Shown here one piece after another: positions 42,414 to 51,177 of a stretch of 64,000 nucleotides of DNA. Source of the stretch: Lachnospiraceae bacterium (GTDB taxonomy: Bacteria > Bacillota > Clostridia > Lachnospirales > Lachnospiraceae); assembly GCA_910574745.1 (NCBI GenBank), contig CAJTCE010000014.1:1-64000 (forward strand). Direction: 5' to 3'. The position numbers were made by a program, and so were the translations under genes. Below the pieces are notes generated by a model that had not been told where the DNA came from, ran no database searches, and saw only the letters and a program-made list of their open reading frames with translations. How positions within the stretch are numbered: the stretch's first letter is position 1; every line of letters starts with the position of its first letter.

Positions 42414-43349
42414 CTAGTCCAATACCAGCTTTGCCGCTCCGTAAATTCCCGCGTCGTTTCCAAGCGTCGCCAGCGTGAACTCCACTTCACGGCTTGCATG
42501 GAACACATTGGGAATATAATTTTTGCGGATATAATCAAGAATTACTTCTCCGGCTTTAGAAACACCTCCACCGATAACAAATGCCTCCGGATTTACGACT
42601 CCGGCCACAGCCGCCAGTCCTTTTCCCAGATATTCGCCAAACTGCTCCGCAATTTCCTTTGCCACTTCATCCCCGGCTTTTACTGCATCCCAGACTGTTT
42701 TGGCGCTGACCGCCCCTTCCTTTAAACAAGTAGGCTTTGTGTTTTTGGCCAAGATACGGTTTGCCAATCTGACAACTCCCGTGGCGGAAGCATATTGTTC
42801 AAGGCAGCCCGTATTGCCGCAGCCGCACGCCTCTGTTTCCTCATCATCCACATGGATATGTCCGATTTCTCCTGCAGCGCCCTTTGCACCGGTCAGCATT
42901 TTACCGTCCATAATAATTCCGCCGCCTACTCCTGTTCCCAAGGTAACCACTACAACGCTTTGAAAGCCCTGTCCGCCGCCCTTCCACATTTCTCCGAGAG
43001 CCGCCACATTAGCGTCATTTCCGCCTTTAACGGGAAGATTTAAAAGCTTTCCAAGTTCTTCATTTATATTCAGTATGCCCCAGCCCAGATTCACGCATTT
43101 ATGCACGATGCCCTTTGCATCCACAGGTCCGGGAACACCGATTCCGACTCCTACAATGTCGGCCTTGTCAATGGCTTTTTGGGAAATTTTCTTTTCCACT
43201 GCCGCAGCAATATCCGGCAGCACATTTACGCCGTTATTTTCGGTACGGGTCTTAATCTCCCATTTGTCCAGAACATTTCCTTCTGTATCAAACAATCCCA
43301 TCTTTATGGTGGTTCCGCCTACATCTACCCCAAAACTGTATTTTGCCAT
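42414..43349 (-). CDS. glcK: ROK-family glucokinase
   Basis: 311 residues, AAGGGGGA start. ATP motif DVGGTTIKMGLFD at the N-terminus, catalytic region LPVKGGNDANVAALGE (about residue 103), glycine-rich VVTLGTGVGGGIIMDG, and the zinc-binding ROK signature HIHVDDEETEACGCGNTGCLEQYASATG (about residues 160-188). It makes glucose-6-phosphate from glucose entering by non-PTS routes such as ABC uptake or GH3 activity. It follows hprK by 15 bases. Confidence 0.94.
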   Translation of the reverse strand: MAKYSFGVDVGGTTIKMGLFDTEGNVLDKWEIKTRTENNGVNVLPDIAAAVEKKISQKAIDKADIVGVGIGVPGPVDAKGIVHKCVNLGWGILNINEELGKLLNLPVKGGNDANVAALGEMWKGGGQGFQSVVVVTLGTGVGGGIIMDGKMLTGAKGAAGEIGHIHVDDEETEACGCGNTGCLEQYASATGVVRLANRILAKNTKPTCLKEGAVSAKTVWDAVKAGDEVAKEIAEQFGEYLGKGLAAVAGVVNPEAFVIGGGVSKAGEVILDYIRKNYIPNVFHASREVEFTLATLGNDAGIYGAAKLVLD

Positions 43350-43364
43350 TTTTCTGATCCCCCT

Positions 43365-44297
43365 TTAATCTTCCCTCTTCTTTGCAAGATTATTTTGTAC
43401 TCTTGCATATAATTCCTGGGCCGCATTATATCCCATCTTCTTCTGACGGTGGTTAACCGCCGCCGATTCACAGATAATGGCCAGATTACGTCCGGGCCTT
43501 ATGGGAATGTTGTGGCACACAAGCTTGTTGCCCAGATACTCCGTATATTCCTCTTCCAGTCCCAGCCTGTCATATTCTTTATCCTTATCCCAGTCTTCCA
43601 GCTTGATAACCAGATCAATCTGACTTGTTTCTTTTACACTGGAAACACCGAACAAGGTCTTAACATCTACGATACCGATACCGCGAAGCTCTATGAAATG
43701 CTTGGTAATCTCCGGCGCGGAACCCACCAGGGTATCGTCGCTTACCTTACGGATTTCCACAACGTCGTCCGTTACCAGACGATGTCCTCTCTTAATCAGC
43801 TCTAAAGCCGCCTCGGATTTACCGATTCCGCTTTCGCCTGTAATCAAAACGCCTTCGCCGTAAACATCCACCAGAACGCCGTGAACGGAAATACAAGGGG
43901 CAAGCTGTACGTTTAACCACCTGATAATTTCCGCCGTAAACGCAGAGGTTGCCTTTTTGGTCATTAAAAGCGGTATTTTCTTTTCCAGCGCAATCTTTAA
44001 GAACAGCGGGTCCGGCTGCAATTCACGGCAGAATACAATGACCGGAATCGGGCAGGAAAGCAGTTTGTTATAAATTTCCAGCTTCCTCTCTTCTTCCATG
44101 CTGTCCATGTAAGTATATTCCACATAACCCACAATCTGAAGGCGGGTCGCCTCATAATGCTCAAAATACCCCGCCAGCTGCAAAGCAGGTCTGTTTATAT
44201 CGGGCTGTACGATCCGTACTTCCTCAATATCCAGCTCCGGCGTGAGATTTTCCAACTTAAATCTTTCAATAACCTTTTTCAGGCTTACACTTGCCAT
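43365..44297 (-). CDS. hprK: HPr(Ser) kinase/phosphorylase
   Basis: 310 residues. The N-terminal domain is about 1-130; the C-terminal kinase domain has the conserved His139 (SVHGVLV), Walker A GESGIGKSE (about 154-162), DDVVEI, and the family signature ELRGIGIVDVKTLFG (about residue 203). The enzyme phosphorylates Ser46 of HPr and Crh when fructose-1,6-bisphosphate and ATP are high and removes it when phosphate rises, setting CcpA-dependent catabolite repression. It is the first gene of a run that ends with its likely substrate Crh. Confidence 0.96.
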   Translation of the reverse strand: MASVSLKKVIERFKLENLTPELDIEEVRIVQPDINRPALQLAGYFEHYEATRLQIVGYVEYTYMDSMEEERKLEIYNKLLSCPIPVIVFCRELQPDPLFLKIALEKKIPLLMTKKATSAFTAEIIRWLNVQLAPCISVHGVLVDVYGEGVLITGESGIGKSEAALELIKRGHRLVTDDVVEIRKVSDDTLVGSAPEITKHFIELRGIGIVDVKTLFGVSSVKETSQIDLVIKLEDWDKDKEYDRLGLEEEYTEYLGNKLVCHNIPIRPGRNLAIICESAAVNHRQKKMGYNAAQELYARVQNNLAKKRED

Positions 44298-44361
44298 ATA
44301 TCTCCCTCTCTTTACTTAAATTTTGCTGTAATCCAATTTCTGGCTTTACCCTGTTTGTTTC

Positions 44362-44390
44362 ATCATAGCACAGTTTTTTTAGTCCCGCAA
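44362..44390 (-). promoter_or_regulatory. Promoter of the hprK-to-crh gene run
   Basis: On the minus strand TTGCGG (44390-44385), a 17-base spacer and TATGAT (44367-44362) with an extended -10 TGC. The -35 lies in the final codons of uvrC. It is about 65 bases before the hprK start. Confidence 0.65.
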
Positions 44391-46268
44391 CGGAGTATCG
44401 GAATGAAAAAAGGAGTATATTTCCTCCGCCAGCTTACGGGGAATTTCAGGCGCCTCCATCAGCTCCTTTACCTGTGCTTTCTTGATATCTTCTATGGATT
44501 TAAAATGCCGCATAAGCGCCTTTCTCTTGGCCGGTCCCACTCCCTTAATGTCATCCAGCACCGAATGAACGCTTTCGTTTCTCCTTAAAGACCTGTGGTA
44601 CTCAATGGCAAACCGGTGGGCTTCGTCCTGTATGCGGGTAATCAGTTTAAAGCCTTCCGAATCCTTTTCTATGGGGATTTCCCTGTTTTCAAAATAGAGT
44701 CCCCTGGTCCGGTGGTGGTCGTCCTTGACCATGCCGCAGACGGGAATATCCATATGCAGACTTTCCAATACTTCCTTTGCAATATTGACCTGCCCTTTTC
44801 CTCCGTCCATCAGCAAAAGGTCCGGAAATTTGGTAAAGCTTCCGAAGGCCTCGTCCATCTGTTTTTCCCTGTACTGCTTTTTTTCTTCCAGGCCGTGAAG
44901 AAATCTTCTGGTCAGCACCTCTCTCATGCAGCCGTAATCATCAGGGCCGTCAACGGATTTAATGCGGAACTTCCGGTAATCGCTTCTATGGGGCTTTCCT
45001 TTTTCATAAACAACCATAGAGCCTACGTTTTGGAAACCACTGATATTACTGATATCAAAGGCCTCTATACGGTCCGCCTTTTCAAGCCCGATAGCCGAGG
45101 CGATTTCCTTTACAGCCCCAATCGTCCTGCCCTCTTCTCTCTTTATCCGTTCCTTATCCTTGCTTAAAACCATTTCCGCATTTTTGGCCGCCAAAAGAAC
45201 CAGCTTTTCCTTGCTTCCTATTTTAGGTACTACAATGTAAACCCGCGTGCCTTTCCGCTCCGAAAGCCACTGCTCGATTAATTCTTTATCCCCGATTTCC
45301 TCCTGCAGCATAATGGTACGGGGCAGATAGGGCGTTCCCGCATAAAACTGCTTAATAAAATTCTCAAAGATTTCACCCCCGGAGATTTCCGACACATTTG
45401 TCATATAGAAGTGCTCCCTGCCGATAAGCTTCCCGCCCCTGACAAAAAATACCTGCATTACGGCATCCTTATCATCGGACGCCATGGCGATAATATCCTT
45501 ATCCTCCTGATCGCTTTCCGTAATTTTCTGCTTCTGGGCAACGGCTTTCACACTGTTTATCAGCTCCCGATAGCGGATTGCCTCTTCAAAATCCATGGCC
45601 TCCGCCGCTCTGGACATATTTTCCTCAAGGCTCTTTATGACCGGCCCGTAACTGCCGTTTAAAAACTCCAGCGCCCCTTCCACCTGCTTCCGGTATTCCT
45701 CCTGGCTGATTTTGCCCGCGCAGGGAGCGCAGCACTGCTTCATATGGTAATTTAAGCAGGGTCTGTCCTTTCCTATATCCTTTGGCAGAGATTTCCGGCA
45801 GGTCCGCAGACAGAAAAGCTTATTCAAAAGCTCCATGGTATCCTTGACCTTTCCCGCACTTGTATAAGGTCCGAAATATTTTGAGCGGTCCTTTTTCATG
45901 GTTCTGGAAAAAACAAGCCTGGGAAAAGCCTCTCCCATGGTTACTTTAATATAAGGATAGGTTTTGTCATCCTTTAACATGGTATTATACTTGGGCCTGT
46001 GCTCTTTAATGAGATTATTTTCCAGCACCAGGGCTTCTAACTCCGAGTCCGTCACAATATATTCAAAACGCTCTATCTGGGAAACCATTTTCTGGATCTT
46101 TGCCGTTTTTTTCGTGCTGGTACGAAAATAAGAGTGCACACGCCGGTTTAAATTAATGGCCTTGCCCACATAAATAATAGTGTCATGCTTATCATGCATA
46201 ATATAAACCCCCGGATTGGGCGGGAGTTTTTTCAATTCTTCTTCAATATCAAACATGGATTCCTTCAT
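44379..46268 (-). CDS. uvrC: Excinuclease ABC subunit C
   Basis: 629 residues, starting at MKESMFD (GAGG 8 bases upstream); MFDIEEEL four codons later is the alternative. GIY-YIG nuclease domain at the N-terminus ([22 protein letters not shown], making the 3' cut), a Cys-rich patch ([15 protein letters not shown]), the UVR UvrB-binding motif ([17 protein letters not shown], about residue 215), the RNase-H-like 5' nuclease domain ([17 protein letters not shown]), and C-terminal helix-hairpin-helix repeats ([16 protein letters not shown]). Cytoplasmic nucleotide excision repair. Length is normal. Confidence 0.96.
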   Translation of the reverse strand: MKESMFDIEEELKKLPPNPGVYIMHDKHDTIIYVGKAINLNRRVHSYFRTSTKKTAKIQKMVSQIERFEYIVTDSELEALVLENNLIKEHRPKYNTMLKDDKTYPYIKVTMGEAFPRLVFSRTMKKDRSKYFGPYTSAGKVKDTMELLNKLFCLRTCRKSLPKDIGKDRPCLNYHMKQCCAPCAGKISQEEYRKQVEGALEFLNGSYGPVIKSLEENMSRAAEAMDFEEAIRYRELINSVKAVAQKQKITESDQEDKDIIAMASDDKDAVMQVFFVRGGKLIGREHFYMTNVSEISGGEIFENFIKQFYAGTPYLPRTIMLQEEIGDKELIEQWLSERKGTRVYIVVPKIGSKEKLVLLAAKNAEMVLSKDKERIKREEGRTIGAVKEIASAIGLEKADRIEAFDISNISGFQNVGSMVVYEKGKPHRSDYRKFRIKSVDGPDDYGCMREVLTRRFLHGLEEKKQYREKQMDEAFGSFTKFPDLLLMDGGKGQVNIAKEVLESLHMDIPVCGMVKDDHHRTRGLYFENREIPIEKDSEGFKLITRIQDEAHRFAIEYHRSLRRNESVHSVLDDIKGVGPAKRKALMRHFKSIEDIKKAQVKELMEAPEIPRKLAEEIYSFFHSDTPLRD

Positions 46269-46312
46269 AAACAAAGCCTCTGATAAAAGCCCTGATAGCA
46301 GAATGGCACATA

Positions 46313-46334
46313 AGACTGCCGGGGAAAGCAGTCT
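46313..46334. terminator. Hairpin in the ftsH-uvrC gap
   Basis: A 7-bp stem AGACTGC/GCAGTCT with an eight-base loop between ftsH and uvrC. There is no T run, so it may be a processing or weak terminator element rather than a full terminator. Confidence 0.35.
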
Positions 46335-46379
46335 CAGTGCCGATATTTTATAATTTATGATAAATTGCCCGCTTCCGGA

Positions 46380-46480
46380 TGTTGTTTTTTCCGGACTGTT
46401 ATTCTTCCTCGGACCGCTGCCCTTTTCCGGACTGTTATTCTTCCCCGGATTGCTGCTCTCTTTCGGACGGTTGTTCCTCT
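46380..46480. repeat. Imperfect in-frame repeat spanning the ftsH stop codon
   Basis: The end of ftsH and its 3' flank repeat a unit of about 36 bases that contains the stop codon: on the minus strand GAAGAATAACAGTCCGGAAA occurs twice, 36 bases apart, with related sequence before each. The first TAA ends ftsH; the repeat keeps the same frame after it. Confidence 0.7.
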
Positions 46481-48576
46481 TCGGTCTTTATCAGCTCTCT
46501 GTTGGGGATCATATACTGGTTGGAAGCACCCGCCTCCTCTGCAGCCGATTCATCTTTGGACTCTTTATCCGTCCTCTTTTCCAAATCCTTTTCAGAGTCT
46601 TTTCCGGAAGCATCGCCCTTATCTTTGCCGTCATCCTTTTCCGGCTCCTCGGGAAGTCCCTTTTCTTTACGGTAAATTGCCATAAACTCTTTGCCGGTAA
46701 TAGTTTCCTTGTCAATCAGATGCGCTGCGATTTTGTCCATGATCTCACGGTTTTCCTTCAGCAGATTTACCGCCTCTTCGTAGCAGTTCTTTAGGATCTT
46801 CATAACCTCTTCATCTACCGCCGCGGCAGTCACATCAGAGCAATTCATTGCCGTGCGTCCGTCCAGGTAACGGCTCTCCACCGTTTCAAGTCCCATCAGT
46901 CCGAAACGCTTACTCATACCGTACTGGGTAACCATGCTTCTGGCAATACCTGTGGCTTTCTCAATATCATTGGAGGCGCCTGTGGTTACCGTATCAAAAA
47001 CCAGTTCCTCGGCTGCCCTTCCGCCCAAAAGACCTACCAGCATATCATGAAGCTCCGCCTCGGTATTGAGATATTTCTCCTCCTCCGGCACATGCATAAC
47101 GTATCCCAGGGCTCCCATGGTACGGGGCACGATGGTAATCTTCTGCACCGGCTCGGAGTTTTTCTGCAATGCGGAAATCAGCGCATGCCCCACCTCATGG
47201 TAGGATACAATCTTTCTCTCTTCCTTGCTCATAATGCGGTCTTTCTTTTCCTTACCTACTAAAACAACCTCTACCGCATCAAACAGATCCTTCTGGCAGA
47301 CAGCTTTCCTGCCTTCTTTTACGGCGTTGATAGCTGCCTCATTGATCATATTGGCAAGGTCTGAACCCACTGCGCCGCTAGTAGCAAGGGCAATGGCGTC
47401 CAAATCCACACTGTCATCCAAAAGCACATCCTTGGAATGTACCTTTAAAATATCAACACGCCCCTTCAAATCGGGTTTGTCTACAATAATACGCCTGTCG
47501 AAACGTCCGGGACGAAGAAGGGCTTTATCCAAAATCTCCGGCCTGTTGGTAGCCGCTAAGATCAAAATACCCTTGGATGAATCAAAACCATCCATCTCGG
47601 AAAGCAGCTGGTTTAAGGTCTGCTCCCTCTCTTCGTTACCGCCGCCGTATTTGGAATCACGGCTTCTTCCGATAGCGTCAATTTCGTCAATAAAGATAAT
47701 ACAAGGAGCGTTTTTCTGGGCTTCCTTAAACAGATCCCTGACACGGGAGGCGCCCACGCCCACATACAGCTCTACAAAATCGGAGCCCGCCAAGGAGAAG
47801 AAAGGCACATGCGCTTCTCCTGCAACGGCTTTGGCAAGCAGAGTTTTACCCGTTCCGGGAGGTCCTACTAAAAGCGCTCCCTTGGGCAGCTTGGCGCCGA
47901 TCTGGGTATATTTGCCGGGATTGTGTAAAAAGTCTACAACCTCCTGTAAGGATTCCTTTGCTTCCTCCTGTCCCGCCACATCTTTAAATGTAACGCCTGT
48001 TTCTTTTTGTACATATACCTTGGCATTGTTCCTGCCCACACTCATTGGCCCGCCGCTTCCGCTCATCTTACGGAATACAAACATCAGTACCACATAGAGC
48101 AGCACTACCGGCAGAATCCACGTTAAGATAAAGCTTAAAATCATGCCCGAGCTGTCGGGAATTTCCTTGCTGTATTCCACGCCGTATTCATCTAAAAGAG
48201 CATACAGGTTGTCGTCCTCTAAATTGCCTGTATAATAGTTTTCCGTCTGCCCTGAATTTTGTCCGTAGTCCCCGAACAGGGCGTTTCCGCTCACCTCTTT
48301 TTCAGTCTTTTTGGGTGCAATCTTAATCTGGTCGTCCGTGATGAGCACGCTCTCTACCTGTCCACACCTTACCATATTCAAAAAGGCGCTATAAGAAATC
48401 TCGTTGCTGCCGCCGGATAAAAAGCGCATGACAAAGCTCATGAACATCAGCGTAAACAGTACCGCAATCATGAGCATAAACAGGCTCTGTTTCTTTTGGG
48501 GCCCGTTTCCTCCGCCCTGATTCTGGTTGTTCTGATTATTATTCTGGTTATTATTAGGTTGGTTGTTATTATCCAT
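46435..48576 (-). CDS. ftsH: ATP-dependent zinc metalloprotease FtsH
   Basis: 713 residues from the ATG (MDNNNQPNN). GGAGG lies about 14 bases upstream, longer than usual, but the promoter position excludes the longer upstream frame. An Asn/Gln-rich cytoplasmic start, TM1 at about 33-52, a short extracytoplasmic domain, TM2 at about 140-160, then the AAA domain (Walker A GPPGTGKT, Walker [12 protein letters not shown], second region of homology) and the zinc protease site HEVGH. It degrades membrane and short-lived proteins. The last ~80 residues are a charged, low-complexity tail ([18 protein letters not shown]...) not needed for the core fold. Confidence 0.96.
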   Translation of the reverse strand: MDNNNQPNNNQNNNQNNQNQGGGNGPQKKQSLFMLMIAVLFTLMFMSFVMRFLSGGSNEISYSAFLNMVRCGQVESVLITDDQIKIAPKKTEKEVSGNALFGDYGQNSGQTENYYTGNLEDDNLYALLDEYGVEYSKEIPDSSGMILSFILTWILPVVLLYVVLMFVFRKMSGSGGPMSVGRNNAKVYVQKETGVTFKDVAGQEEAKESLQEVVDFLHNPGKYTQIGAKLPKGALLVGPPGTGKTLLAKAVAGEAHVPFFSLAGSDFVELYVGVGASRVRDLFKEAQKNAPCIIFIDEIDAIGRSRDSKYGGGNEEREQTLNQLLSEMDGFDSSKGILILAATNRPEILDKALLRPGRFDRRIIVDKPDLKGRVDILKVHSKDVLLDDSVDLDAIALATSGAVGSDLANMINEAAINAVKEGRKAVCQKDLFDAVEVVLVGKEKKDRIMSKEERKIVSYHEVGHALISALQKNSEPVQKITIVPRTMGALGYVMHVPEEEKYLNTEAELHDMLVGLLGGRAAEELVFDTVTTGASNDIEKATGIARSMVTQYGMSKRFGLMGLETVESRYLDGRTAMNCSDVTAAAVDEEVMKILKNCYEEAVNLLKENREIMDKIAAHLIDKETITGKEFMAIYRKEKGLPEEPEKDDGKDKGDASGKDSEKDLEKRTDKESKDESAAEEAGASNQYMIPNRELIKTEEEQPSEREQQSGEE

Positions 48577-48610
48577 AATTGTATATTGTTCCTCCAAACA
48601 GTCTGTTACT

Positions 48611-48639
48611 ATTATAAATTTAGGTTTTCTATAAATCAA
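48611..48639 (-). promoter_or_regulatory. Promoter of ftsH
   Basis: On the minus strand TTGATT (48639-48634), a 17-base spacer and a perfect TATAAT (48616-48611). The predicted transcript starts near 48604, which supports the MDNNNQ start of FtsH. Confidence 0.75.
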
Positions 48640-48718
48640 TACAAACATTGTGAAATTTAATAAGCGCTTCTAAAACTTTTATAAACTTTTTTGAATTTTT
48701 TTGATACAAATCCTAGAT

Positions 48719-48742
48719 TTTAGACAATCTTCATTGTATAAT
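48719..48742 (+). promoter_or_regulatory. Promoter of pyrG
   Basis: Perfect -10 TATAAT at 48737-48742, with the -35 region poorly conserved (TAGATT at the 17-base distance, 48714-48719). The predicted start leaves only about 20 bases of leader before ATG 48770, so the pyrG attenuator hairpin known from Bacillus is not present here. Confidence 0.6.
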
Positions 48743-48769
48743 ACATGAGTATATTAGGAGGACTATTTC

Positions 48770-50377
48770 ATGGCAGTAAAATACGTATTCGTAACAGGCG
48801 GCGTCGTTTCCGGTCTCGGAAAGGGAATTACCGCCGCATCTTTGGGAAGATTATTAAAAGCACGTGGCTATAAGGTTACCATGCAGAAATTTGACCCATA
48901 TATCAATATTGACCCCGGCACTATGAACCCCATTCAGCACGGAGAGGTTTTTGTAACCGACGACGGCGTTGAAACGGACCTGGATTTAGGTCACTATGAG
49001 CGTTTCATCGACGAAAGTCTGGACAAAAATTCCAACGTTACCACGGGAAAAGTGTACTGGTCCGTGCTTCAGAAGGAGCGCCGCGGGGATTACGGCGGAG
49101 GCACCGTACAGGTAATCCCTCATATCACTAATGAAATAAAAAGCCGTTTTTACCGCAATTTTTGCGACGACGACATGCGTATTGCCATTATCGAAGTAGG
49201 CGGAACCGTGGGCGATATCGAAAGCCAGCCTTTCTTAGAGTCCATCCGTCAGTTCCAGCACGAGGTAGGGCGTGATAATGCCGTTTTGATTCATGTAACC
49301 TTAATTCCCTATCTGAGTGCGTCCCAGGAGATGAAGACGAAACCTACCCAGGCGTCCGTAAAGGAACTGCAGGGAATGGGAATCCAGCCGGATATTATCG
49401 TATGCCGCAGCGAGCATTCCTTAGACCAGCAGTTAAAAGACAAAATCGCCCTATTCTGCAACGTACCCAACAAGCACGTACTGCAGAATCTGGATGTGGA
49501 GCATTTATACGAGGCTCCACTGGCTTTGGAAAAGGAAAAAATTGCGGACGTTGTATGCGAATGTCTTCATTTAGATTGTCCCAATCCCGATTTATCAGAC
49601 TGGAAAGAAATGGTAAATAAGCTTCGAAACCCCAAGCACGAGGTTACCATTGCCCTTGTGGGAAAATATATTCAGCTTCATGACGCTTATTTAAGCGTTG
49701 TTGAGGCTTTAAAGCATGGCGGTATTTTTATTGATACCACTGTAAATATCAAATGGATTGATTCCGAAACCGTAACCGATGACAATATAAAAGAGCTTCT
49801 TGGGGACGCAGACGGCGTTTTAGTGCCCGGCGGTTTTGGCAATCGCGGTATTGAGGGCAAGATCAAGGCAATTACATATGCCAGGGAAAACAATATTCCC
49901 TTCCTGGGGCTTTGTCTCGGTATGCAGCTTGCGATTGTGGAATATGCCAGAAATGTAGCGGGCTTCCATGACGCCCACAGTGAAGAGTTAGATCCCAGCA
50001 CTACTCATCCCGTTATTGCTCTGATGCCCGACCAGAATGGCGTGGAGGATATCGGCGGCACTTTGAGACTGGGTTCTTATCCCTGCGTTTTGGACAAGAC
50101 TTCAAAAGCCTTTGAGCTCTATAAACAAGAAACCATCCATGAACGTCACAGACATCGTTACGAAGTAAACAACGATTTCCGTTCCGTCTTAACAGAAAAG
50201 GGAATGAAGTTATCAGGTATTTCTCCCGACGGACGTATTGTGGAGATGTGCGAGCTTCCTGAGCATCCTTTCTTTATCGCTACTCAGGCTCATCCAGAGT
50301 TCAAGAGCCGCCCCAATAGGCCGCACCCTTTATTTAAGGGCTTCGCCGAGGCAGCTCTCGCACACAATAAAAAATAA
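48770..50377 (+). CDS. pyrG: CTP synthase
   Basis: 535 residues, AGGAGG start. N-terminal amidoligase domain with [23 protein letters not shown], the conserved [21 protein letters not shown] and GGTVGDIES. The C-terminal glutamine amidotransferase domain (about 290-530) has the nucleophile Cys in [10 protein letters not shown] (about residue 381) and the His/Glu pair near the end ([11 protein letters not shown]). It converts UTP to CTP using ATP and glutamine. Length is standard. Diverges from ftsH. Confidence 0.97.
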   Translation: MAVKYVFVTGGVVSGLGKGITAASLGRLLKARGYKVTMQKFDPYINIDPGTMNPIQHGEVFVTDDGVETDLDLGHYERFIDESLDKNSNVTTGKVYWSVLQKERRGDYGGGTVQVIPHITNEIKSRFYRNFCDDDMRIAIIEVGGTVGDIESQPFLESIRQFQHEVGRDNAVLIHVTLIPYLSASQEMKTKPTQASVKELQGMGIQPDIIVCRSEHSLDQQLKDKIALFCNVPNKHVLQNLDVEHLYEAPLALEKEKIADVVCECLHLDCPNPDLSDWKEMVNKLRNPKHEVTIALVGKYIQLHDAYLSVVEALKHGGIFIDTTVNIKWIDSETVTDDNIKELLGDADGVLVPGGFGNRGIEGKIKAITYARENNIPFLGLCLGMQLAIVEYARNVAGFHDAHSEELDPSTTHPVIALMPDQNGVEDIGGTLRLGSYPCVLDKTSKAFELYKQETIHERHRHRYEVNNDFRSVLTEKGMKLSGISPDGRIVEMCELPEHPFFIATQAHPEFKSRPNRPHPLFKGFAEAALAHNKK

Positions 50378-50432
50378 TTAGAAAAGAGGCAGGGACATTC
50401 CGGGGTATAATATGCTGGTTAATGCGGTTTCC

Positions 50433-50897
50433 TCATTCAGCGTATTGTATTCCGGTAGTTCCAAAGGCCAGTAATATCCCGAAGGCGATACTGATTCCCT
50501 CCTGAAGTCTGCAGCCCGCCAAATTCAGGACTGCATTCAATATGTCATACATGGGCATTCCTGCGTATTCCATAAGCCCCGGACCGATAGGGGATGTGGC
50601 CCAAAGGGTATACAATAGAGAAATCACATAAACCCCAAAGCATGTAATGATAATGAAAAAAAAGGGTTCGCACACTGTTTTGTCGGTTCTTCTAACCGCA
50701 TGTAAAAAAACCGGTCTGCATATACTATAGGACAATGCCAGATATAATGCCGGCACAACGCTTAATCTGAAAATCCAGTCAGGGTTTTCCAAGGAAGTCC
50801 AGCTTACATCAATTTCCCACACATACAAAAACACATATGAAAGCAGCGCCATGATAATATAGGTTTCTAACGTAACAATTTTTTGTTTCCTTCTCAT
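50433..50897 (-). CDS. Small membrane protein of unknown function
   Basis: 154 residues with four hydrophobic segments (about 10-28, 41-60, 77-98 and 125-148) and short polar links; a positively charged start (MRRKQK). No family recognised. It is transcribed toward pyrG from its own start. The frame is clean with normal codon use and a plausible ribosome site (GGGGAG before ATG), which supports a real gene. The segment VWEIDVSWTSLENPDW is probably outside. No neighbour suggests a role. Confidence 0.6.
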   Translation of the reverse strand: MRRKQKIVTLETYIIMALLSYVFLYVWEIDVSWTSLENPDWIFRLSVVPALYLALSYSICRPVFLHAVRRTDKTVCEPFFFIIITCFGVYVISLLYTLWATSPIGPGLMEYAGMPMYDILNAVLNLAGCRLQEGISIAFGILLAFGTTGIQYAE

Positions 50898-51089
50898 GTG
50901 CTCTCCCCTTTATCAAGGAATATTACAACCTGTCACAGATTTCCCTGCAAATCTGTTAAATACATTCTAATACAATATGCAAATAATATCTACCAACATT
51001 CGTCGACAATTTTCGACATTTTTTGCAGTATTTTTCTTTAATTTTGCACAAAAACTCCGCCTTTCCCGCATTTATTCTCTGCCAAAAAC

Positions 51090-51132
51090 AGCATATACTG
51101 ACAGTTGTCAAAATATACTGTCAGTATATGCT
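51090..51132 (-). terminator. Terminator of the GH3 gene
   Basis: A perfect 15-bp inverted repeat (AGCATATACTGACAG at 51090-51104, complement at 51118-51132) with a 13-base loop, followed on the minus strand by GTTTTTGG, 45 bases past the GH3 stop. Perfect arms of this length could also be a protein-binding site. Confidence 0.75.
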
Positions 51133-51177
51133 TATTATTAAAAATCTGTGGGCCGAAAAACCTGCAAAATTTATAAA

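Noticed and set aside
50378-50432. Intrinsic terminator after pyrG
   Set aside because: No stem with a T run is visible in the short gap before the converging small gene.
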